Source: Roseiflexaceae bacterium UBA965 (GTDB lineage Bacteria > Chloroflexota > Chloroflexia > Chloroflexales > Roseiflexaceae). From it: a stretch of DNA of 28,496 nucleotides. Position numbers and translations under genes: made by a program. Shown here in pieces: positions 17,017 to 24,049 of this stretch (the first letter of the stretch is position 1; the number at the start of each line of letters is the position of its first letter). The notes beneath the pieces were generated by a model. It saw nothing but the letters and a program-made list of their open reading frames with translations. It was not told the DNA's origin and searched no databases. The stretch is from positions 1 through 28,496 of the forward strand of contig DBCF01000121.1 of NCBI GenBank assembly GCA_002292925.1, written 5' to 3'.

Positions 17017-18429
17017 TCACTCAGCCACAATCTCGCTGAGATGCGTCACAATCGCCTGTAAGCGAGCCGCATCAACAAACGGATTGAGTACCACACTCCG
17101 TAACCAGCGCTGCCCATGCCACGTCGGTACCGAAAAAAACGCACTGCCGGCGTGGTGCAAACGTTGTTGTACCGCCGTCACCGTGGCATCACTGGCCGCC
17201 GGTGGCCGGAAGCAAATCAAATTAGTGGTGGGCGGCGCAGCTAGCTCCATGCCCGCTGTCGTCAGCATCGTGGCAAATTGTTGTACCAGTTGCATACTTT
17301 GATCAATCAGATGCGCCGTGCCGTTACGACCAAGCAACTGCATCGTCAGCCACAATTTAATCACATCGGCGTGGCGCGTCCCTTGGATGTTGATTTCGCC
17401 CGGATTGACCAACTCGGGGTCTTCACCCATGTACGGCGCTGATACGCGAAAGCCGCGTTGCAACAAGCCGCGGTCACGCACCAACAAGGCGACACAGGTT
17501 TTGGAGATATACATCCATTTTTGTGGATTAAAAGTAATTGAATCGGCATGGTGAATCCCATCGAGTAAATGCCGATAGGTATTTGAAAAAATCAACGCCC
17601 CGGCGTAGGCCGCATCGACGTGCAACCACAACCCTTCGCGCTGAGTAACTGCGGCAATGCCAGCGAGGTCATCAATCGCCCCCAACACCGTCGTACCGGC
17701 AGTCGCCACCACACAAAAGGGATCGTTGCCGGCGGCACGTTGGTCGACAATCGCTTGGGCTACGGTATCGGCACTCAGACTCCCATTAGCGTCTGCTGCG
17801 AGGCCAATCACGGCATCACTGCCCAAACCGAGCACCATGGCGGCTTTGCGGAGCGAGGTATGGGCCTCGGCCGACGCCAAAATCACCGGCCGGGCAGTCA
17901 AGCCAAACAACCCGGTTTTGCTGATGTCATAGCGTAGATTGCGGGCGAGCGCTAAAGCCTCGAGGTTGGCCAAACTACCGCCACTCACCATGACGCCACC
18001 GGCCTGGGGTGACAACCCAAATTCGGCGGCCAGCAGGCGCATCAGACGGTCTTCGAGGCGGGCGGCCAACGGAGCCATCTCGAGCGAAAGCATGTTGTTG
18101 TTGGTGGCAGCCGAGACCAGCTCACCCAAAAAAGCCGCCGTGCTGGGCATGGTGTCCATGTGGCCGATATAACCCGGGTGGGCTGGGTTCATCGCGCCTT
18201 GGAGGACTTGTTGGATGAGTGGCAACAACACTTCGGCTGGTTGGGGGTGCTCAGGGAAGCGCACCATCATCAAACTACCAGGGTCAGGTTGCATTGGCAG
18301 TTGGGCGGCATTACTCAAATGCCCAATCAGCATATCAACCACTTGATGTGCTAATTCCGTCACCGCGGCTTGGTTAGTACCGTGCGGATTAACAAAGGCG
18401 CGCGGATCAATTTTGCTCCCACGAAGCAT
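17017..18429 (-). CDS. PLP-dependent group II decarboxylase
   Basis: An aminotransferase-fold, pyridoxal-phosphate enzyme of the aromatic-amino-acid/glutamate decarboxylase group, which makes an amine from an amino acid. PLP-site residues are visible: H190 (AEAHTSLRKA), D272 (HVDAAYAG) and the Schiff-base K304 in FNPQKW. Other landmarks are HPGYIGHMDTMPS (84-96) and MVSGGSLANLEAL (147-159). A GTG at 18447 is in frame, but the ATG at 18429 has AGGAGA 6 nt upstream and is preferred (470 residues). TAATAT 36 nt upstream may be the -10. The substrate (tyrosine, aspartate, 2,4-diaminobutyrate or other) cannot be read from the sequence. Proximity to speB hints at amine metabolism, although the genes are convergent and not co-transcribed. 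Confidence 0.9.
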   Translation of the reverse strand: MLRGSKIDPRAFVNPHGTNQAAVTELAHQVVDMLIGHLSNAAQLPMQPDPGSLMMVRFPEHPQPAEVLLPLIQQVLQGAMNPAHPGYIGHMDTMPSTAAFLGELVSAATNNNMLSLEMAPLAARLEDRLMRLLAAEFGLSPQAGGVMVSGGSLANLEALALARNLRYDISKTGLFGLTARPVILASAEAHTSLRKAAMVLGLGSDAVIGLAADANGSLSADTVAQAIVDQRAAGNDPFCVVATAGTTVLGAIDDLAGIAAVTQREGLWLHVDAAYAGALIFSNTYRHLLDGIHHADSITFNPQKWMYISKTCVALLVRDRGLLQRGFRVSAPYMGEDPELVNPGEINIQGTRHADVIKLWLTMQLLGRNGTAHLIDQSMQLVQQFATMLTTAGMELAAPPTTNLICFRPPAASDATVTAVQQRLHHAGSAFFSVPTWHGQRWLRSVVLNPFVDAARLQAIVTHLSEIVAE

Positions 18430-18516
18430 GACACATCTCCTATACACGACAGAATCGCAATCTGCATATTATTTAGAGAAAAACACTGAATTCTTCAGTA
18501 AATATTTGCAATTTAC

Positions 18517-18524
18517 GGTATGAT
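18517..18524 (+). promoter_or_regulatory. Candidate -10 for the hydrolase/FtsZ-like pair
   Basis: GGTATGAT ends 31 nt before the ATG at 18556. It has no clear -35 and is another instance of the GGTATAAT-like element. Confidence 0.4.
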
Positions 18525-18555
18525 TAAACAGTGTAACATGGGATATTGAGGTGAT

Positions 18556-19413
18556 ATGATGGAATGGCTCAATCGCAAACTTTTTCCTTTTCCCATTCAC
18601 CACTATTCGAGCCGTGACGGCGTGATGCGCTACGTCGATGTCGGCAGTGGTCCCGTGATGCTGTTTGTACACGGTACCCCCACATGGTCACTCTTGTGGC
18701 GGCACGCCATTGCCAAATTTGCATCAACCCATCGCGTGATTGCAATCGACCATTTGGGGTTTGGTTTGTCAGAAAAACCCCCTGAAGCAGATTATTCAGT
18801 CGCCGCACATGCAGCGCGATTTCATGACTTTGTTGATTTTTTGGGCATTCATGACATTACATTAATTGTCCATGACTTTGGTGGACCGATTGCCCTGAGT
18901 GATGTGATAAACCGACCCGGTTTATACAAAAAACTCATCTTATGCAATACATTTTTGTGGCCATTTGCAGGAGAATTTGTGGTCCCCACCACGATATCAT
19001 TACTCAATGGCCGGGTGGGCAAGTTTTTGTACCTCAATCTCAACATGTCACCCCAATGGTTATTACCAGCAGTCTTTGCCAATCGCCAAAATCTTGATGC
19101 CACCGTGCATCAACAATACGTAGCACCGTTCGCTGATAGCACCCAGCGCCAGGCCTTGTGGGCGATGGTCCACGAACTCACCCCCGATAATCCGTGGCTG
19201 GCGCAATGTTGGGCCCAACGCGAACCACTCACCAAAATCCCCACGTTATTGTTGTGGGGAAGCCGAGATCCAATTTTTGGAGCGGCCTATTTGCAGCGCT
19301 GGCAACAACTGTTTCATCATGTGCAGATTTGTACCTATCACGATGCGGGACATTTCGTCCAAGAAGAAGCATCATTTGATTATGTAAAACAAATCCAAGC
19401 ATTTATGATCTAA
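18556..19413 (+). CDS. Alpha/beta hydrolase, haloalkane dehalogenase-like
   Basis: A 285-residue alpha/beta-fold hydrolase. The oxyanion motif is HGTPTWS (39-45), the nucleophile elbow is VHDFGG with D107, the acid is probably D238 (WGSRDP), and the base is H266 (DAGHFVQEE). An aspartate nucleophile in this setting is typical of haloalkane dehalogenases and epoxide hydrolases. However, the halide-binding Trp that normally follows the nucleophile is Phe108, and the HG[N/E/W]P position is Thr41, so dehalogenase activity is doubtful. GAGGTGAT just upstream is a strong ribosome binding site, and the second ATG (18559) is slightly better spaced than the first. The FtsZ-like gene follows after 44 nt with no terminator between, so the two are probably co-transcribed. 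Confidence 0.88.
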   Translation: MMEWLNRKLFPFPIHHYSSRDGVMRYVDVGSGPVMLFVHGTPTWSLLWRHAIAKFASTHRVIAIDHLGFGLSEKPPEADYSVAAHAARFHDFVDFLGIHDITLIVHDFGGPIALSDVINRPGLYKKLILCNTFLWPFAGEFVVPTTISLLNGRVGKFLYLNLNMSPQWLLPAVFANRQNLDATVHQQYVAPFADSTQRQALWAMVHELTPDNPWLAQCWAQREPLTKIPTLLLWGSRDPIFGAAYLQRWQQLFHHVQICTYHDAGHFVQEEASFDYVKQIQAFMI

Positions 19414-19457
19414 GTATTATTCAGAATCATTATCATTGCACTGTAAAGAGCAGATTA

Positions 19458-20315
19458 ATGCAACAGCAACCAGTTATTCATATCATCGGCGTTGGCAACG
19501 TTGGTATTCGCGTATTGAATATACTCATTCGCAATGAGCCACGCTATATTACAACCGGGATAGCGATTGCCACCGACGAAGCAACACTCTATGATGCCCA
19601 AATTCCCATTCGGTTACTGGTACGAGACACACATACCGTCCCGAACATCGCCCTCCATCTCCAAGAAACAAAAATGGTATTGTTGGTGGGCGATTATGGG
19701 GAAGTACGTGAAATGCAATTAGCGCACCAGGCAATTGCGTCAATAGCGCATCTCGGGATGCCAACAATTGCCCTCGTCACCAATATCGACACCATTCAGC
19801 CAACCCCTGCGCATCGCGTGGCATTCGCACAGTTGCAACATGCCGCAACTGGGATATTTATGTTAGATCATCAGCAGTCAGAGCGGATTATTTCGCGCTC
19901 GAAAGGCTATACCCCACCCACAGCAATCACTCATGCCCGCAATATCCTTAGTGATATGCTACGGTTGTTTTATGATCCCGGGCTGATTTCGATTGATGTC
20001 ACCGATTTAGTAGCCCTATTTCACGAATCGGCAAAGGTTGGCATAATCAAAACCTACTGTGCGCACGGGCATGATGCCAACCAGCAAATCACCACAGCGC
20101 TACACCAAAGTCAGATCGCTGCACATCGATATCCCCGAATTTTGTTACATGTCCATTGCGGCGAAGCTGTTACTCTGCCGGATATCAGCGCGATTGCCGA
20201 TGAAGTTGAACGCATCTGTGGACCAGATGGCAATATCACGTGGGGATTATTTGTTGATGTCAATTGCCCGGAAGATTACCTCCAGGTCGATTTATTTGCC
20301 GTTGAATCGGTGTGA
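19458..20315 (+). CDS. Divergent FtsZ/tubulin-like protein lacking the GTPase signature
   Basis: This 285-residue protein aligns by eye with FtsZ along its length. The N-terminus IHIIGVGNVGIRVLNILI (7-24) matches IKVIGVGGGGGNAV, and ATDEATL (38-44) matches NTDAQAL. MVLLVGDYGEVRE (73-85) stands where FtsZ has the T4 loop GMGGGTGTG. HLGMPTIALVT (98-108) matches DLGILTVAVVT, and HRVAFAQ (119-125) matches KRMAFAE. PGLISIDVTDL (174-184) matches PGLMNVDFADV, keeping both T7-loop aspartates (D180, D183). The C-terminal half keeps the FtsZ strand order. The GTP-binding G-box is gone, much of the H2-H3 region is deleted, and there is no C-terminal FtsA/ZipA tail. It may be a non-GTPase FtsZ relative that modulates or caps filaments. 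An NAD-type Rossmann protein (GVGNVG) is the alternative. The ribosome binding site is weak. Confidence 0.72.
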   Translation: MQQQPVIHIIGVGNVGIRVLNILIRNEPRYITTGIAIATDEATLYDAQIPIRLLVRDTHTVPNIALHLQETKMVLLVGDYGEVREMQLAHQAIASIAHLGMPTIALVTNIDTIQPTPAHRVAFAQLQHAATGIFMLDHQQSERIISRSKGYTPPTAITHARNILSDMLRLFYDPGLISIDVTDLVALFHESAKVGIIKTYCAHGHDANQQITTALHQSQIAAHRYPRILLHVHCGEAVTLPDISAIADEVERICGPDGNITWGLFVDVNCPEDYLQVDLFAVESV

Positions 20316-20353
20316 AAACGGAGGTGCGAGGAATGTCCTCGCACCTCCGTTTT
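20315..20353. terminator. Bidirectional 18-bp terminator hairpin
   Basis: AAAACGGAGGTGCGAGGA (20315-20332) pairs perfectly with 20336-20353 around a 3-nt loop. A-rich and T-rich ends on both sides allow it to end the hydrolase/FtsZ-like transcript on the plus strand and the glcDE transcript on the minus strand. It begins at the last base of the FtsZ-like stop codon. Confidence 0.85.
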
Positions 20354-20358
20354 ATTGC

Positions 20359-20400
20359 AGAGCCGCAGCAGACGCAGCAGGCTGCGGCTCTACTGCGTCT
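20359..20400. repeat. Interleaved inverted repeats (A-B-A'-B' order)
   Basis: AGAGCCGCAGC (20359-20369) is exactly complementary to 20381-20391. AGACGCAG (20370-20377), which lies inside that loop, is exactly complementary to 20393-20400. The two stems therefore exclude each other or interlock. The element sits between the shared terminator and the glcE stop. The following CTGCGTCTCTACGCGCG resembles widespread CTGCGTCTCTGCGCG-type intergenic repeats. Confidence 0.65.
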
Positions 20401-20420
20401 CTACGCGCGCCGTCACGGTC

Positions 20421-21521
20421 TTATTCAATCACGTAGCGGCCGGGATTGAGTTTATTGTCTGGATCCCAGGCTTTTTTGAGTTGCCGCATAATGGCGATAT
20501 TGGCCGGTGTTGGACCCCAACGCGCGGGATCTTCGCCGATTTCGACCACCACATACCCCCCAAACGGCAACAACGCTGCCCGGAGTGCCGCGACGTCGGG
20601 CATTTGGGGTGCATAGAGGCGGATGATTCCCACCGTGGGCATAATATGCATGGTGGCGTTGGGGGCGATTTCTTGTAACGCTGGATAAAACGACTCCAAC
20701 GATTGCGGTGCACAACCAATCCGGAGTTGGACGGCGTGACCATGGCTTTTATTAAATGGTGTATTGAGCAGATGATCCCATGACCCGGTCGTTGTTGCCT
20801 TGGCAATGGGTTGACGGGCACGGGCGATATTGACTTGGCGGGTCACTGCGGCGGCAGCTCCTTGCCAACGCACCCACAAGCGGATGTGGTGGGGAGTTGC
20901 TTCGATAAGGAATGCCGATGGGTTAAATGGTGGCTTGCGTAACACATACGCGATTTTGTGGGCATGTTCAATCGACATCCCAGTAATGGTGATACTCTCA
21001 TCGGCTTCGGGGAGGGGTGCCAGTTTGAACGACACCTCAGCAATAATTCCCAGCGTACCTAATGCGCCAATGTGAAGCTTATGCATGTCGTAGCCGGCGA
21101 CGTTTTTGACTACTTTGCCGCCACTTTTGATGATACGACCATCACCCGTCACAAAATGCATTCCGAGCAGCCAGTCACGGGGAGCACCGGCGCCATGGCG
21201 TAGCGGACCACTAAGACCACTCGCCAACAAACCACCGATGGTGGCGTGGCGGTGTTGGGGTGCATCCCACGGCAACCACTGGCGATGCACGGCTAATTGC
21301 TCTTGGAGCTCACCGAGCACCATCCCCGCCCCCACCGTAATCGTGAGGTCGGAGGGAATATAATCACTCACCACATTGAGCGCCCGCATGTCAATGGCGG
21401 TGCTGTCAGCGTGAGCCGGGTTACCGATACCCTGATGCAAGCCGGCGCCACGTGGCACAATCGGCCCCGTGGTATCACGCACCATGTTGGCTAATTCGGC
21501 GATGGTTTGCGGTTTTGCCAT
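20421..21521 (-). CDS. glcE: Glycolate oxidase FAD-binding subunit GlcE
   Basis: A subunit of glycolate oxidase, which oxidises glycolate to glyoxylate at the membrane with electrons passed to quinone. The protein has 366 residues with a PCMH-type FAD-binding domain. Landmarks are IVPRGAGLHQGIG (21-33), TIGGLLASGLSGPLRHGAGAPRDWLLG (94-120), GGKVVKNVAGYDMHKL (134-149) and GALGTLGIIAEVSFKL (152-167). The end KLNPGR is typical. It follows glcD after 55 nt with its own GGAG ribosome binding site, and the shared terminator at 20315-20353 lies downstream. The third subunit, the iron-sulfur protein GlcF, is not encoded in the window. Confidence 0.9.
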   Translation of the reverse strand: MAKPQTIAELANMVRDTTGPIVPRGAGLHQGIGNPAHADSTAIDMRALNVVSDYIPSDLTITVGAGMVLGELQEQLAVHRQWLPWDAPQHRHATIGGLLASGLSGPLRHGAGAPRDWLLGMHFVTGDGRIIKSGGKVVKNVAGYDMHKLHIGALGTLGIIAEVSFKLAPLPEADESITITGMSIEHAHKIAYVLRKPPFNPSAFLIEATPHHIRLWVRWQGAAAAVTRQVNIARARQPIAKATTTGSWDHLLNTPFNKSHGHAVQLRIGCAPQSLESFYPALQEIAPNATMHIMPTVGIIRLYAPQMPDVAALRAALLPFGGYVVVEIGEDPARWGPTPANIAIMRQLKKAWDPDNKLNPGRYVIE

Positions 21522-21576
21522 TTGCTACTCCGTTATGTAGATTGCACATCGTCGTTACCAACCATGCGCGTTGCAC

Positions 21577-23043
21577 TTAAATCCACGCACCAGCGGCCAG
21601 TGCTTTGGCGCCAGCCCGAGCAGATTTGATATCGCCACACGAGGCACCGGTAGGGATGAGCTTGCAGGGATTCATGACGCCGCGGCTATCGAAACAAGCC
21701 CGCATTTGGCGCATGGCCCACAAATCATCCTCGCTAAACAGCCATTTCATGTAGTCGCGTTTTTCGATGCCAATACCGTGTTCGCCACTAATCGTCCCAC
21801 CAGCCTTGACACAAGCCATCAAAATCTCTTCGCTGGCAGCCACCGCCCGCTCGATGATGCCTTCTTCGCGAATATCAAAGAGCAACAAGGGGTGCAGATT
21901 GCCGTCGCCAGCATGAAAAATATTGACGATGTGGACCCGTTGGCGTTTGGCGACTTCACGGGTCAAGCGCAAAATTTCGGTCAGCTTGGAGCGGGGCACC
22001 ACGCCGTCTTGGATGTGGTAGTGGGGCGCCAGACGTGCACAAGCTGCCAATGCCCCTTTGCGCCCCGACCAGAGTTTTTTGCGTTGTTCTTCGTCTTGGG
22101 CCACCCGTAATTCACGTGCTTCAAAGTGAGCACAGATATGCTCGATTTGGGCAGTTTGGGCGGCGATTTCTTCGTGCATGCCGTCGATTTCGATGAGCAG
22201 CACCGCTTGGGCGTCGAGTGGGTAGCCGGCATGCACCGATTGTTCGACCAGGGCGATGCCTTGGCCTTCGAGCATTTCGAGGGCAGCCGGGATGACTCCT
22301 TGGGCAATAATCGCCGACACCGTGTCGGAGGCGCTATCGAGGTCATCAAAGATAGCCAAGAAGGTTTTGACGCCCTCGGGATTGGGCATCAAGCGCACGG
22401 TTAATTCGGTCACAATCCCCAACGTTCCTTCGCTACCCACAATTACGCCCAGCAAATCATAGCCGGGGGCATCGGGGGCGGTGTTGTCGATGGTGGTGAT
22501 ACTGCCGTCAGCGAGAACCAATGTCACCGCCAACACATGGCTGGTGGTAATGCCGTATTTGAGACAATGTGGGCCACCCGAGTTTTCGGCGGCATTACCA
22601 CCAATGGTCGAGGCTTTTTGGCTGGAGGGGTCAGGGGCAAAATGCAAATTCCACGGCGCGGTGAATTCACTCAAATCAGTATTAATCAGGCCGGGTTGGA
22701 CCCGGGCGGTCCGCGAGACCTCGTCGACATGCAACACCTTGCTCATGCGCCCCGTCGAAATCACCACGCCACCGGCGGCCGGCACCGAGCCACCCGACAA
22801 ACCAGTGCCACCACCCCGCGCCACGATGGGCATACCGGCTGTGGCAGCGATGCGCACACAGGCGGCAACTTCGGCGGTGGTGGCAGGCACCACCACAATA
22901 TCGGGGCGCGCCATGTCGAGCGCACTCCCGTCGTATTCGTACATCATTAATTCTTCGGGGCGCCACAGCACATAGCGCGTGCCAATGGCGGCAGCCAAAT
23001 CATGGACCAATTGGGCGTATTCGGGCGCAAGTTGATTGGGCAT
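21577..23043 (-). CDS. glcD: Glycolate oxidase subunit GlcD (FAD-linked oxidase)
   Basis: The catalytic flavoprotein subunit of glycolate oxidase (488 residues), related to D-lactate dehydrogenases. The FAD-binding domain (about 45-220) has ARGGGTGLSGGSVP (75-88), the phosphate-binding HFAPDPSSQKASTIGGNAAENSGG (134-157) and GSEGTLGIVTE (203-213). The C-terminal oxidase domain has IFHAGDGNLHP (375-385) and TISGEHGIGIEKR (417-429). No iron-sulfur motif (CxxCxxC) is fused to it. The start is supported by AGGATG just upstream and a TGGTATAAT element 35 nt upstream. glcE follows in the same operon. A D-2-hydroxyacid substrate other than glycolate, such as D-lactate, is possible. Confidence 0.92.
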   Translation of the reverse strand: MPNQLAPEYAQLVHDLAAAIGTRYVLWRPEELMMYEYDGSALDMARPDIVVVPATTAEVAACVRIAATAGMPIVARGGGTGLSGGSVPAAGGVVISTGRMSKVLHVDEVSRTARVQPGLINTDLSEFTAPWNLHFAPDPSSQKASTIGGNAAENSGGPHCLKYGITTSHVLAVTLVLADGSITTIDNTAPDAPGYDLLGVIVGSEGTLGIVTELTVRLMPNPEGVKTFLAIFDDLDSASDTVSAIIAQGVIPAALEMLEGQGIALVEQSVHAGYPLDAQAVLLIEIDGMHEEIAAQTAQIEHICAHFEARELRVAQDEEQRKKLWSGRKGALAACARLAPHYHIQDGVVPRSKLTEILRLTREVAKRQRVHIVNIFHAGDGNLHPLLLFDIREEGIIERAVAASEEILMACVKAGGTISGEHGIGIEKRDYMKWLFSEDDLWAMRQMRACFDSRGVMNPCKLIPTGASCGDIKSARAGAKALAAGAWI

Positions 23044-23078
23044 GGCATCCTACCTCATTGTATGGTGGGGATGAGGGG

Positions 23079-23087
23079 ATTATACCA
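23079..23087 (-). promoter_or_regulatory. Extended -10 promoter element of glcD
   Basis: TGGTATAAT on the minus strand, 35 nt before the glcD start. It is identical to the element at 4212-4220. No clear -35 is present. Confidence 0.55.
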
Positions 23088-23136
23088 TTCAATGCATGGA
23101 CGTCGTGGTGCGAGGAGTTACCGCGCACCTACGCCG

Positions 23137-23961
23137 TCATGCCCGCCAACTGTGTTGCGGATTATATCCCAACATATGGCGGGCTTTGGCGATTGACAGC
23201 AACGTTTCGTTGGCACCAAGGGCGGGGTCGAGTTGCACACCGGGGAAGCATTGCGCTACGAGCTCGGCATTACTTTGGTGCATCACGGTATCACCGGCGG
23301 CAATCACAAAGACTTCGGCACCGGTGAGGCTGGCTTCGAGGCCACGGCGACAGCTCTGGGCCACGTCACGCGAATCCACATAGCCCCACAAATTGCCTTT
23401 GCGGATGTGGGGATCGGCTTGCCAGTCGGCAAAACGGGGGTAGTCGTGCGGCTCCATCAGATTTGAAAACCGCAGGCCGACATAGGTCGCACCGCTCCAG
23501 CTGGCAAACTGACGCGCCATTTCTTCACTGACGAGTTTTGAGAGGGCGTAGCTACTTTCGGGCGCAATGGTTGATTCGGTCACAGGGAATTGGGGTGGGA
23601 TGCGGCGTTCAAACGGCAAGCCGAGGACGGTTTCGCTCGAGGCCCATACCACCCGGGGCATGCCGAGGATCTGGGCAGCCCGAAAGACATTGTAGGTCGA
23701 GCCGGTATTGTGCATAAACATGACTTGCTCGCTCCGCCCAGTGGGATCGGGATTGGCCGCCAAATGGACGACCGCGTCACAGCCATGCATGGACTCGATG
23801 GTTTCGCCGAGTTGATTCAGGTCTGTTTTGTAAAAATCACAGGTTCGTACTGCGGGGGCAGTAATATCGAGGTTGCGCACGGTATACCCGGCACTTAGTA
23901 ATTCGGCGATAGTGGCGCGGCCGGCTTTGCCGGAGCCACCCGTCACGGCGATGGTTTTCAT
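23137..23961 (-). CDS. NAD(P)-dependent epimerase/dehydratase (extended SDR)
   Basis: A Rossmann-fold oxidoreductase of the extended short-chain dehydrogenase group. The cofactor motif is TGGSGKAGR (7-15). The active site has S108-S109 (WASSE) and the pair Y138-x3-K142 (SYALSK). HLAANPDP (66-73) and GLRFSNLMEP (162-171) are typical of NAD-dependent epimerases and uronate dehydrogenases. An upstream in-frame start at 24018 lies inside the neighbouring terminator hairpin. The ATG at 23961 has GAGGGAGC about 10 nt upstream and gives a proper Rossmann N-terminus (274 residues). The substrate is probably a nucleotide sugar or hexuronate, which cannot be decided here. glcD follows 93 nt downstream but has its own promoter element. 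Confidence 0.88.
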   Translation of the reverse strand: MKTIAVTGGSGKAGRATIAELLSAGYTVRNLDITAPAVRTCDFYKTDLNQLGETIESMHGCDAVVHLAANPDPTGRSEQVMFMHNTGSTYNVFRAAQILGMPRVVWASSETVLGLPFERRIPPQFPVTESTIAPESSYALSKLVSEEMARQFASWSGATYVGLRFSNLMEPHDYPRFADWQADPHIRKGNLWGYVDSRDVAQSCRRGLEASLTGAEVFVIAAGDTVMHQSNAELVAQCFPGVQLDPALGANETLLSIAKARHMLGYNPQHSWRA

Positions 23962-23996
23962 GAAAAAAATGCTCCCTCTAAAATTAAATAATGCAT

Positions 23997-24031
23997 GACA
24001 ACGGGGTGTATTGTGCATACACCCCGTTGTC
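23997..24031 (-). terminator. Intrinsic terminator of the long TPR gene
   Basis: GACAACGGGGTGTA (23997-24010) pairs perfectly with 24018-24031. On the minus strand the stem is followed by an AT-rich run with TTATTTAATTTTA. It lies 19 nt past the stop of the TPR protein gene and just before the SDR gene's ribosome binding site. Confidence 0.85.
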
Positions 24032-24049
24032 GTCTATTACCAGTCATCA

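Noticed and set aside
20359..20400. Classical H-type pseudoknot.
   Set aside because: The stems are perfect, but the connecting loops (0 and 1 nt) are too short to cross 8-bp and 11-bp helices, so I report only interleaved repeats.
23107..23129. Hairpin GGTGCG/CGCACC between the SDR gene and glcD.
   Set aside because: The stem is only 6 bp with a long loop and no T tract; too weak to call a terminator.
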